Of a stretch of 7,213 nt of DNA, positions 1 to 7,100 are shown piece after piece. Every line of letters begins with the position of its first letter. Position 1 is the first letter of the stretch. The notes below the pieces were generated by a model. That model ran no database searches and was not told where the DNA came from. It worked only from the letters and a program-made list of their open reading frames with translations. Both the position numbers and the translations under genes were made by a program. The stretch covers positions 1-7,213 of the forward strand of contig JAITQP010000041.1 of assembly GCA_031288885.1 (NCBI GenBank), given 5' to 3'. The stretch comes from Prevotellaceae bacterium (lineage in GTDB: Bacteria > Bacteroidota > Bacteroidia > Bacteroidales > UBA932).

Positions 1-27
1 TTTTTCCCTCCGCTGGCGCGGATGCTT
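1..27 (-). other. rpoD 3' flank with a small hairpin
   Basis: After the rpoD stop a 5-bp stem (TCCGC and GCGGA around a 4-base loop, positions 9-22) is followed on the minus strand by GGGAAAAA at the window edge. There is no T run, so it is not a terminator as it stands. The A run could be the left flank of a bidirectional terminator lying just outside the window. Confidence 0.25.
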
Positions 28-888
28 TTACCCTAAGTAGGACTTCAGCAGCTTGCTGCGCGAGTTGTGGCGGAGGCGGCGGATGGCTTTCTCCTTAATT
101 TGGCGGACGCGCTCGCGCGTAAGCCCAAACTTTTCGCCAATCTCCTCCAGCGTCATCTCCTGCTGGCCAATGCCAAACACGTACTTCACGATGTCGCGCT
201 CGCGGTCGGTGAGCGTGGAGAGCGCGCGGTCAATTTCGCGGGAGAGCGACTCGTTGATGAGCCCGCGGTCGGCGCTGGGCGAGTCGTTGTTTACCAGCAC
301 GTCGAGGAGGTTGTTGTCCTCGCCGTCCACAAAGGGCGCGTCCACCGAGACGTGGCGACCCGAAACCTTGAGCGTATCGGCCACCTTGTCCTTGGGGATT
401 TCCAGCACGCGCGACAGCTCGTCGGCGGAGGGGGCGCGCTCGTGCTCCTGCTCAAACTTGGCCAGCGCCTTGTTGATTTTGTTGAGCGACCCCACCTGAT
501 TGAGCGGTAGCCGCACTATGCGCGACTGCTCGGCCAGCGCCTGCAAAATGGACTGGCGAATCCACCACACGGCGTAGGAGATGAACTTAAACCCGCGCGT
601 TTCGTCAAACTTTTCGGCGGCCTTTATCAGGCCAAGGTTGCCCTCGTTGATGAGGTCGGGGAGGCTCAAGCCCTGATTTTGGTACTGCTTGGCCACCGAC
701 ACCACAAAGCGCAGGTTGGCGCGCGTAAGCTTTTCGAGCGCGGCTTGGTCGCCCTTTTTGATGCGCTGCGCCAGCTCCACCTCATCTTCGACCGAAATAA
801 GCTCCTCCCGTCCTATTTCCTGCAAGTACTTATCCAGCGACGCGCTTTCGCGGTTGGTGATGGACTTCGTTATTTTAAGTTGCCTCAT
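28..888 (-). CDS. rpoD: RNA polymerase primary (housekeeping) sigma factor, RpoD/SigA
   Basis: This subunit directs RNA polymerase to housekeeping promoters. It has 286 residues, the short form of Bacteroidota primary sigma that lacks the long region 1.1. Region 1.2 is at about 15-48 ([12 protein letters not shown]). Region 2.1-2.2 is at 54-95 ([20 protein letters not shown], then [18 protein letters not shown]). Region 2.3-2.4, which melts and reads the -10 box, is at 97-123 ([20 protein letters not shown]). Region 3 is at about 124-205, starting IVRLPLN and including the conserved VSVDAPF. Region 4 has DRERDIV at 228-234 and the -35-reading helix-turn-helix at 245-273 ([20 protein letters not shown]). 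The start is set by the conserved [20 protein letters not shown]. The gene lies 27 bases after htrA and probably shares its transcript, perhaps with an internal promoter. No defect is seen. The length and complete region set argue against an alternative or ECF sigma. Confidence 0.98.
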   Translation of the reverse strand: MRQLKITKSITNRESASLDKYLQEIGREELISVEDEVELAQRIKKGDQAALEKLTRANLRFVVSVAKQYQNQGLSLPDLINEGNLGLIKAAEKFDETRGFKFISYAVWWIRQSILQALAEQSRIVRLPLNQVGSLNKINKALAKFEQEHERAPSADELSRVLEIPKDKVADTLKVSGRHVSVDAPFVDGEDNNLLDVLVNNDSPSADRGLINESLSREIDRALSTLTDRERDIVKYVFGIGQQEMTLEEIGEKFGLTRERVRQIKEKAIRRLRHNSRSKLLKSYLG

Positions 889-915
889 AATATAGTGATT
901 TTAATTTCTGTCGTG
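889..915 (-). promoter_or_regulatory. A/T-rich htrA-rpoD spacer and rpoD leader
   Basis: These 27 bases between the htrA stop and the rpoD ATG are markedly A/T-rich (7 of 27 are G or C) amid GC-rich coding sequence. They hold no Shine-Dalgarno sequence and no terminator hairpin, so htrA transcripts should read into rpoD. TAAAAT and TATATT stretches could serve as a weak internal promoter, but no well-spaced upstream TTTG element supports that. An A/T-rich unstructured leader is the normal translation-start context in this phylum. Confidence 0.4.
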
Positions 916-2376
916 CTACTCAAAGCCCACGGCGTAGTAGGCCACCACCCCGTTGGGGTAAATGCCTTCGATAAGCGCGGGCTCGCCGGCCAGCGTATTC
1001 AAGATGCTCTGCACGTCGCTAACGCTGCTGACCGGCGTGCGGTTGATGCGGGTTATGATGTAGCCTTTTTTTACGCCGTGCTGCATCAGCCGGCCCTGCG
1101 CGAGCTCCGCCACCTGCACGCCGTTGGCTATCCGCAGCGCGCGCTTGGTGGCGCCGTCAACCTCACGGAGCGTAGCCCCCAGCACGCTGGGGAGGGTGTT
1201 GTCGTTGGGCTTTACCAAGCTGGTGGTGCCTGCCCTGTTTCTTAAGATAACGTTGATGTACTTTGTTTTATTATCCCTGCTAACGGTAAGCGAAACTTGG
1301 TCGTTGGGGCGGAACTTGCTGATTTGCTCCTGAAGCTGCGAGCCGGTGTTGACCGGCACGTCGTTCACCTTTAGCACCACGTCGCCCTTTTTCACGCCGG
1401 CCTGCTCGGCGGCGCCGCCCGCCGCCACGTCGGCAACCAGCACGCCCTGTATCTCCTTAATGCCGTACGCCGCCGCCGTTTCGGACGTGAGCTCCTGCAG
1501 CGAAACGCCCAGCACGGCGCGCTGCACCACGCCAAACTCTATGATGTCGGCCACCACCTTGCTCACAATGCTGCTGGGCACGGCAAACGAGTACCCCGCA
1601 AACGACCCCGTTGGCGAGGCGATGGCGGTGTTGATGCCCACCAGCTCGCCGCGCGTGTTCACGAGCGCACCGCCGCTGTTGCCCGGGTTGACCGCCGCGT
1701 CCGTTTGGATGAACGACTCTATCTTGAACTTATCGGACAGGATGCTGATGCTGCGCGCCTTGGCGCTCACAATGCCGGCGGTAACGGTGGAGGTGAGGTT
1801 GAACGGGTTGCCCACCGCCAGCACCCACTCGCCCACCCGTAGCTCGTCGGAGTTGCCCATGACTACAAACGGCAGGTTTTTGCCCTCTACCTTAATCACG
1901 GCAATGTCGGTGCCCGGGTCGGCGCCTACGAGCTTAGCGGTGAACGTGTGCTTGTCGTTGAGCGTAACGTTGATTTGCTCGGCGCGCTCTATCACGTGGT
2001 GGTTGGTTACGATGTAGCCGTCGGTGGAGAGGATAACGCCCGAGCCCATGCCCTGCACGGGCTGCGGCTGCGGCTCGTAGTAGTAGTGCCGGAAGCCGAA
2101 GAAAAAGTCGTAGATGGACTCGGGCGCGCGCTGCACGCTGCGCGTGTAGCTGGTGGTGACGTTCACCACCGCGTTGACCGTTTTTTCGGCGGCCACCGTA
2201 AAGTCCACGCCTCCTGCCGCCGCCGCGCTTTGCGACGAAAGAACGGAGGGGATGGCGTACGCTGCCGGAGCGTGACCGCTGTTGCTCTCCGGCCTGCTGA
2301 GGCGGAGCACCGCCAGCGCCGCCGCTGCGCCTACGGTAGCGGCGACCAATGTGGAAGTAAAAATGTGCTTTTTCAT
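916..2376 (-). CDS. htrA: HtrA/Deg-family (Do) periplasmic serine endoprotease with two PDZ domains
   Basis: This envelope quality-control protease should degrade, and may also chaperone, misfolded periplasmic or outer-membrane proteins. It has 486 residues, the usual size for a DegP/DegQ-type protein. Residues 1-24 are a signal peptide or uncleaved signal anchor (MKKHIF, then an Ala/Val-rich stretch), followed by a low-complexity Ala/Ser linker to about 55. The trypsin-like domain spans about 58-280 with an intact triad: His127 in TNHHV, Asp157 in GTDIAVIKV, and Ser234 in NPGNSGG. The region YDFFFGF...QPQPVQGMGSGVI (89-115) precedes the catalytic core as in Deg proteins. PDZ1 is at about 285-378 (AVLGVSL, GVLVADV, AGVKKGDVVLKVND). 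PDZ2 is at about 395-482 (GVQVAEL, HGVKKGYIITRIN). The ATG start gives the best signal peptide. Its leader is A-rich with no Shine-Dalgarno sequence. rpoD follows after 27 bases. Exact DegP versus DegQ assignment is not possible here. Confidence 0.96.
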   Translation of the reverse strand: MKKHIFTSTLVAATVGAAAALAVLRLSRPESNSGHAPAAYAIPSVLSSQSAAAAGGVDFTVAAEKTVNAVVNVTTSYTRSVQRAPESIYDFFFGFRHYYYEPQPQPVQGMGSGVILSTDGYIVTNHHVIERAEQINVTLNDKHTFTAKLVGADPGTDIAVIKVEGKNLPFVVMGNSDELRVGEWVLAVGNPFNLTSTVTAGIVSAKARSISILSDKFKIESFIQTDAAVNPGNSGGALVNTRGELVGINTAIASPTGSFAGYSFAVPSSIVSKVVADIIEFGVVQRAVLGVSLQELTSETAAAYGIKEIQGVLVADVAAGGAAEQAGVKKGDVVLKVNDVPVNTGSQLQEQISKFRPNDQVSLTVSRDNKTKYINVILRNRAGTTSLVKPNDNTLPSVLGATLREVDGATKRALRIANGVQVAELAQGRLMQHGVKKGYIITRINRTPVSSVSDVQSILNTLAGEPALIEGIYPNGVVAYYAVGFE

Positions 2377-2406
2377 CTTTTCATCAATTATGTTGGTTGT
2401 GCCCTT

Positions 2407-2439
2407 ATTATACGTTGGTAGGCGGATTTTGTTTCAAAA
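2407..2439 (-). promoter_or_regulatory. Putative promoter for htrA (and probably rpoD)
   Basis: On the minus strand TTTTG (2439-2435) is followed after 22 bases by TATAATAAG (TATAAT at 2412-2407), about 30 bases before the htrA start. This resembles the Bacteroidota primary-sigma promoter (a TTTG-like -33 element and a TAnnTTTG -7 element separated by roughly 19-21 bases). The -7 box matches TAnn but not the TTTG part, and the spacing is slightly long. The position between the susCD terminator and the next gene supports it. It is predicted only from sequence. Confidence 0.45.
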
Positions 2440-2440
2440 T
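2426..2440. repeat. Inverted repeat ATTTTG-TTT-CAAAAT overlapping the htrA -33 region
   Basis: A perfect 6-3-6 inverted repeat (plus strand ATTTTGTTTCAAAAT) sits directly over the putative -33 element of the htrA promoter. Such a site could be an operator for a dimeric regulator, or its left and right halves could give TTTG-type -33 elements on both strands. It is also simple A/T-rich sequence, so chance is possible. The symmetry is seen; regulation is inference. Confidence 0.35.
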
Positions 2441-2447
2441 GCCCCGC

Positions 2448-2495
2448 AAAAAAACGCGCGCCCCGACGCGTCAGGCGTTAACCTGCGCATCGGGG
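2448..2495 (-). terminator. Rho-independent terminator of the susCD operon
   Basis: Read on the minus strand, CCCCGA pairs with TCGGGG, then after an A/C mismatch GCG pairs with CGC, and CAGG pairs with CCTG around the loop TTAACG, with one bulged base. The stem is followed by CGCGCG and then a run of seven T (positions 2454 to 2448), giving a GC-rich hairpin and U-tract about 40 bases after the susD stop. The six-base spacer between stem and T run is longer than ideal, but nothing else in the gap fits better. On the plus strand a five-T run at 2503-2507 also follows the stem, but no plus-strand gene is present to terminate. Confidence 0.75.
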
Positions 2496-2513
2496 ACGTG
2501 CTGTTTTTGTTGT

Positions 2514-2534
2514 CTTGCTTTAAAAAAAAGCAAG
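2514..2534 (-). repeat. 8-bp perfect hairpin just after the susD stop
   Basis: On the minus strand CTTGCTTT and AAAGCAAG form a perfect 8-bp stem around a five-T loop, two bases past the susD TAA. No T run follows the right arm on either strand, so it is not a classical terminator by itself. It could protect the 3' end of the susCD transcript or assist the stronger terminator about 20 bases further on. The stem is seen directly; the role is inference. Confidence 0.5.
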
Positions 2535-2536
2535 CG

Positions 2537-4105
2537 TTAGTTGTCGTAGTTGTTTTGCTGCGCCAGCTTGTTGTAGTCCACCTCGCGGGAGGGGATAAAC
2601 CACACCCAGCGGTTCTTCTCCTCCGGCTGGATGGTAACCGCCAGCGAGGAGATGAAGTTGCCGCCGTCGGCAAAGGACTTGCGGGCGATGGGGTCGCCCC
2701 AGCGCTTCGCGTCGAACCAGTCAAAGCCTTCGCCCCAGAGCTCCAGCGCGCGGTAGGTTTTGATTTCATCCAGCAAATCTGCGCCGGTGAGGGTGCAGGT
2801 GTAGCTGTCGTTGCGGTGGCTATCCTTATTTAGGGCTACCAGCGCCTGCTGCGCGCCCGTGGGGTCGCTGTTGAAGTACTTTGCCTCAGCCTCTATCAGG
2901 TACATTTCGGAGGTGCGGAAGAGGTTTAGGTGTCCCACGCCGGGCTGGTCTTCGGCCTTGATTTTGAACTGCATGTAAACGTAAGCATTGGCGTTGGAGG
3001 CAATTTTCCCCTCCCCCCGCACCGCAGTTTGCCATGCAGCGTTGGCTTGCCCCGTGGAGGTGCTGTAGCTGTAAGCGGGGTCGCTGTAGTCTGCCAAGTC
3101 AAGGAACAAGTCCTTGCGGACGTCCGTATCCGGAATTTTATCGAACAGCTCCTTGCTGATGCACCTAGGGTAACTTCTCACCGTGCTGGCGGTGGAGTTG
3201 TAGCCGATGTAGGCAAAGTATGAGTAGAAGTAGATAGTTTCGTCTGCCGACCCCCACACGCTCCATATCCACTCGGAGGTGGGGCTTGCAAAGCCGGAGT
3301 TGTACTCCGCCACGCTCATCAGCGGGTATCCCTCCCTTGCCAGCGCAGCCATTTCGATGGCCTTGGAGTAGTCCTGCCGGTTGAGGGCAGCCCTTGCGTA
3401 GATGGCGTAGGCGGCTTCGACGTCTATCACGTAGTTCTCCTCACTGTTGTCTTCGCGGTGTAGCTTGGAGCTTTTAAAGAGGCCTATAGCTTCGTTGAGG
3501 TCGGCGTAAATCTGCTGGTAGGTCTCCAGCAGGGTTGCGCGGGGCATTTCGTCGTCGGTGGGCGTTACCCTCAGGATAAGGCCCAGCTCGGCGCCGTTCT
3601 TGGAGTCCGACCAGCGCAGGCAGTAGAGCTGCGCCAGCATAGTAAAGGCGTAGGCGCGGTACGACAGGGCTTGCGCCTTGATGTACTGCTTTTCGCCCTC
3701 GGGGCCCTCCGCATCGTCGATGTTGGCAATTACCGTGTTGGCGTTGCCAATTATCCGGTAGTAGTAGTACCACATGTAGTAGCAATATATGGAGGTGAGG
3801 TTGTTGTGATAAGTACTGTTAATAATCACCGCCCAGCCGGAGAGGTTCACGGAGAAGTGGTTCCCCTGATAGTTGCCGTTGTACATCTTCACGGTTCCCT
3901 CGCCGTTGAGGCCCTGCGACCCAAGGTACTGCTTGGACATCAACTTGGCTATTCCGTTGACGGCCAGCTTGGCCTCATCGGTGGACTTAAACAGGGTGGA
4001 CACGTCGGTGGAGCTGGTGGGGGTGGTATCAAGGTATTCCTTGTCGCAGCTTGCCACCACGAGCGCGCTCGCTAAGAGCGCCGTTAGCATAAATTTTGTT
4101 TTCAT
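2537..4105 (-). CDS. susD: SusD/RagB-family surface nutrient-binding lipoprotein
   Basis: This is the lid and substrate-binding partner of the preceding SusC-like barrel. The protein has 522 residues, normal for the family. It starts MKTKFMLTALLASALVVASC: a lipoprotein signal peptide with lipobox V17-A-S-C20, so Cys20 should be lipidated. D21, K22 and E23 follow and may help export to the cell surface (inference). The N-terminal SusD-like region includes an aromatic stretch YCYYMWYYYYRIIGNANTVI (107-126). TPR-like helices follow (KAQALSYRAYAFTMLAQLY 143-161; AAYAIYARAALNRQDYSKAI 231-250). The C-terminal RagB/SusD domain contains LFRTSEMYLIEAEAKYF (395-411), ALVALNK (421-427) and YRALELWGEGFDWFDAKRWG (451-470), all close to the family pattern. 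The start lies 15 bases after the susC stop, so the two genes are almost surely one transcript. No Shine-Dalgarno sequence precedes it. A hairpin and then a terminator follow the stop. The family is sure; the ligand cannot be told. Confidence 0.96.
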   Translation of the reverse strand: MKTKFMLTALLASALVVASCDKEYLDTTPTSSTDVSTLFKSTDEAKLAVNGIAKLMSKQYLGSQGLNGEGTVKMYNGNYQGNHFSVNLSGWAVIINSTYHNNLTSIYCYYMWYYYYRIIGNANTVIANIDDAEGPEGEKQYIKAQALSYRAYAFTMLAQLYCLRWSDSKNGAELGLILRVTPTDDEMPRATLLETYQQIYADLNEAIGLFKSSKLHREDNSEENYVIDVEAAYAIYARAALNRQDYSKAIEMAALAREGYPLMSVAEYNSGFASPTSEWIWSVWGSADETIYFYSYFAYIGYNSTASTVRSYPRCISKELFDKIPDTDVRKDLFLDLADYSDPAYSYSTSTGQANAAWQTAVRGEGKIASNANAYVYMQFKIKAEDQPGVGHLNLFRTSEMYLIEAEAKYFNSDPTGAQQALVALNKDSHRNDSYTCTLTGADLLDEIKTYRALELWGEGFDWFDAKRWGDPIARKSFADGGNFISSLAVTIQPEEKNRWVWFIPSREVDYNKLAQQNNYDN

Positions 4106-4120
4106 AATCGTATATCGTGT

Positions 4121-7100
4121 TTAAAATTTGACGTTAAGCCCCACGCTCACGGTGCGGTTGTAGTTCATGATGTTCGATGTTACGCCGCTCAGCGCCTGCT
4201 GCGGGTTGAGCCCCTTGAGCGAGGTGAAGGTATAGAGGTTCTCCGCCTGAAGGTTCAGGGTAACCTCGGAGAGGTCTACCATGGCTGTCCAGCTTGCGGG
4301 CAGGGTGTAGGCGAGGTTCACGCTCCGGAGCGACAGGTAGGAGGCGTCGTGCAGGTGGTTGGTGGCCGAGGCGCTGTAGTAGCTGCTGTAGCGGTACCAG
4401 TCCACGGCGGGTATTCCGTTGGGGTCTATGCGGTCGGGGGAGGTTTCGGTCATTCCCGCGGGCGCGCTGCTCCAAGCGTTCAGCACATCCTTGTGGATGG
4501 CGCTGGGGTTAGCGGAAACGCCCCGCAGCGAGTTGTAAGGCCCGTCGAACACTTTTCCGCCCAGCGAGTAGGTGCAGAGGAGCGAAAGGCTAAGACCTTT
4601 CCACGCCACGTTGGCGCCCACGCTGCCTATCCACGAGGGTAGCGAGATGCCCGACCAGTCGCGCTTGGCGTAGGTGAAAGCGTCGGTGTAGTATGCGCCG
4701 TTTATTTGCCTTACCCTCTCCTCGGGTACAGCCGTTTTATCCTCCGGCGCTTCCTCCGTGGCGGCTGCCACGTAGTACTTCTCGTCGTCTATCAGGTAGA
4801 GGGCGTCGCCGTTGAGCTGGTCAACGCCGGCAAACTGGTAAATCCAGTAGGAGTAGAGCGAGTGCCCCTCCATGATTTTTTTGGTGCCGTCTATGATGCC
4901 ATCCTTGCGGTTTTGCTCGGGGAGGGTGAGGACTTCGTTTTTCTGGTAGGAGCCCGTAAAGGAGGCGTTTACCAGCCAGTCCACGTCGCGGTATATGTCC
5001 ACGTCCACGGCTACCTCAAACCCCTTGTTGGACACGTCGCCCAAGTTCTTGAGCTGGGTGGACACGGCGGAGGAGGTGGAGGTAGCGCCCGCCGACAGCG
5101 GGTTGTAAACGCTGAAAATCAGGTCGTGCGACAGCTTGTTGTAGTACTCCAGCGAAAAGTTAACGCGGTCAAAGGCGCGCCCCTCCAGCGCTATGCTGGT
5201 GGAGTTGGTGGACTCCCACTTGATGTCGTTGGCCTCGTTGGACGACTTGTAGGCGGCGCCGAGGCGGGCGTTCTGGTCTAAGCTGTAGAGCCCCATGTAG
5301 GCGTACGTGCCGGCGCTGGCGTCGTTGCCCACCTCGCCGTAGGAGGCGCGCAGCTTCAGGGTGTTTACGTAGTCCTTGAGGGGCTCAAAAAAGCTTTCCT
5401 TGTGGACAGACCAGCTGCCACCAAACGACCAGAAGTTTCCCCAGCGGTTGTCGGGGTGAAAGCGCGACACGGCGTCGCGGCGGAACGCAGCCTCCAAAAA
5501 GTACTTGCTATCGTAGTTGTAGCGCGCTCTGGAGAGGTAGCTCTCGCCCCGCAGGTTGTTGTCGTAGCCGTCTAAGCTCGTCATCTCGGTAAAGTTCACC
5601 AGCTCGTAGGCGTTAGCAAACACCTCCGAGGTTTTGTAGAGGTAGGTATAAACGTAGCTGTTGGCGTAGTTTTCGTGCCCCAGCAGCACGTCTGCGTGGT
5701 GCTTGCCGAAGCTCTTGTCCCACGTGAGCTGCTGCATACCGGTGTAGTTGAGGTAGCGGTACAGCGTTCTCCCTGTGCTCCCGTCGCTGCCGGCGCCATC
5801 GCCAATAATGGCATTACTGTAGAAGCGGTTCTCGGAGTTCCTGATGCTGGCGTTGCCCTTCACCAAAAAGTTGAAGTCGCGCAGGAACTTAACGTTCACA
5901 AAGGCGTCGCTTCCCAGCGTGCTCCGTATGGTTTTATCTTGGTTGAGGTCCATTTCCCATATCACGTGGCGACCGGAGTTTTGCGCACGGGAGTTTGCCA
6001 CGCCGTCGTCGTACTGCTTTTCGCCTTGTTCGTCAAGCACAAAGTCGCCGGTTTCGGGGTCGTGCAGGTAAATGGGGTAGATGGGCGCCAAGTGGCGGAC
6101 GTAGTAAATGGGGTTTACGTAAGCGCTGTTGCCGTCGCTCATGTTGGAGTAGGTCTGGTAGCTGCCGCTGACGTTCACGCCGGCCGAAAGCCACTTCTTG
6201 GGGGTGATGCTGGCGTTCACTCTGCCGGTGAAGCGCTGGTAATCCGACCACTTCACGTTTGACTTTTCGTCCAAGTAGCCCAGCGAGAAGTAGGTGTTGC
6301 TCTTGTCGCTGCCGGACTCGCCGCTCACGGTGTACTCCTGCCGCAGACCTACGCGCTCCACAGCATCCCACCAGTCCAAGTCGGAGTACTTGGGGTTGAG
6401 GTTAGCCGTCAGCTTGCCGTTCTGGTCAAACAGTTGATCCGCGGGCTTGTCAAAAACGTTGTATTTAAGAAACTCTGGCACCAAACTTTGCGAAGCCTTG
6501 ATAGCGGCGGTGGCAGTGGTGTACGGGTTGCCGGAGGCGTCTTTCTGGTTGGGGTCAGACACCAGCGAGTTGCGGTAGCCTGTCCACATCACCTCCATAT
6601 AATCCTTTGCGTCGAGCACGTCGTACTCCGGAATACCGCGGGAGTAAGCGCCAAGGTTGGCGTTAACCTTTATGGACAGCCCTTTTTGCCGTCCCTGCTT
6701 GGTGGTAACGAGTATCACGCCGTTGGCGGCGCGGCTGCCAAAGAGGGCTGCCGAGGCGGCGTCCTTCAGCACGGAGATGGACTCCACATCCTGCGCGTTG
6801 AAGTCCGTTATGTTGCCCGCTATCGCCACGCCGTCCACCACCACCAGCGGCGAGTTGTCGCCGTTCACCGTGGAGAAGCCGCGGATGCGGATGGTGGGGC
6901 TCGAGCCCGGCGTTCCCGGGTTGTTCACCAGCACGCCCGGGGCGTTGCCGTCCAGCACGCTGGTAATGCTCGTCAGCGTCCGCTTTTCTATCTTTTTGGC
7001 AGACACCGTGGACACCGACCCCGTAATGGCCTCGCGGAGCGCGGTGCCGTAGGCCACCACCACCACATCTTCCAAATTTTGCTCGTCGCTTGCGAGCGTC

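Noticed and set aside
53..510. Two long plus-strand open frames antisense to rpoD
   Set aside because: They lie wholly within the certain rpoD gene, and their Arg/Ser- or Val/His-rich proteins look like nothing known. GC-rich coding DNA commonly leaves such antisense frames open.
889..930. Strong internal promoter for rpoD at the end of htrA
   Set aside because: A TTTG occurs near the htrA stop and TAAAAT and TATATT boxes follow, but the spacings (about 18 and 26 bases) do not fit the expected arrangement well. Kept only as a weak possibility.
679..1333. Plus-strand frames spanning the htrA-rpoD junction
   Set aside because: They are antisense to two well-supported genes, with no start context, promoter or recognisable domain.
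2041..2090. Short tandem GGCTGC and TAG repeats on the plus strand
   Set aside because: These are codon runs for the Pro-Gln and Tyr-rich segment of HtrA, not a DNA repeat element.
2434..2769. Minus-strand frame overlapping the end of susD and the intergenic gap
   Set aside because: It is susD read in another frame (Ser/Thr/Arg-rich, low complexity) and continues through the terminator hairpin. There is no independent support.
1346..2833. Plus-strand open frames opposite htrA and the end of susD
   Set aside because: They are shadows of the coding strand with low-complexity Val/Ala/Ser translations. The one covering the susD-htrA gap runs through the terminator and promoter signals of the minus strand.
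4294..6262. Several plus-strand frames of 70-195 codons opposite susC
   Set aside because: They lie inside an unbroken, strongly conserved SusC frame. Gly/Val/Arg-rich content reflects GC-rich reverse complement sequence.
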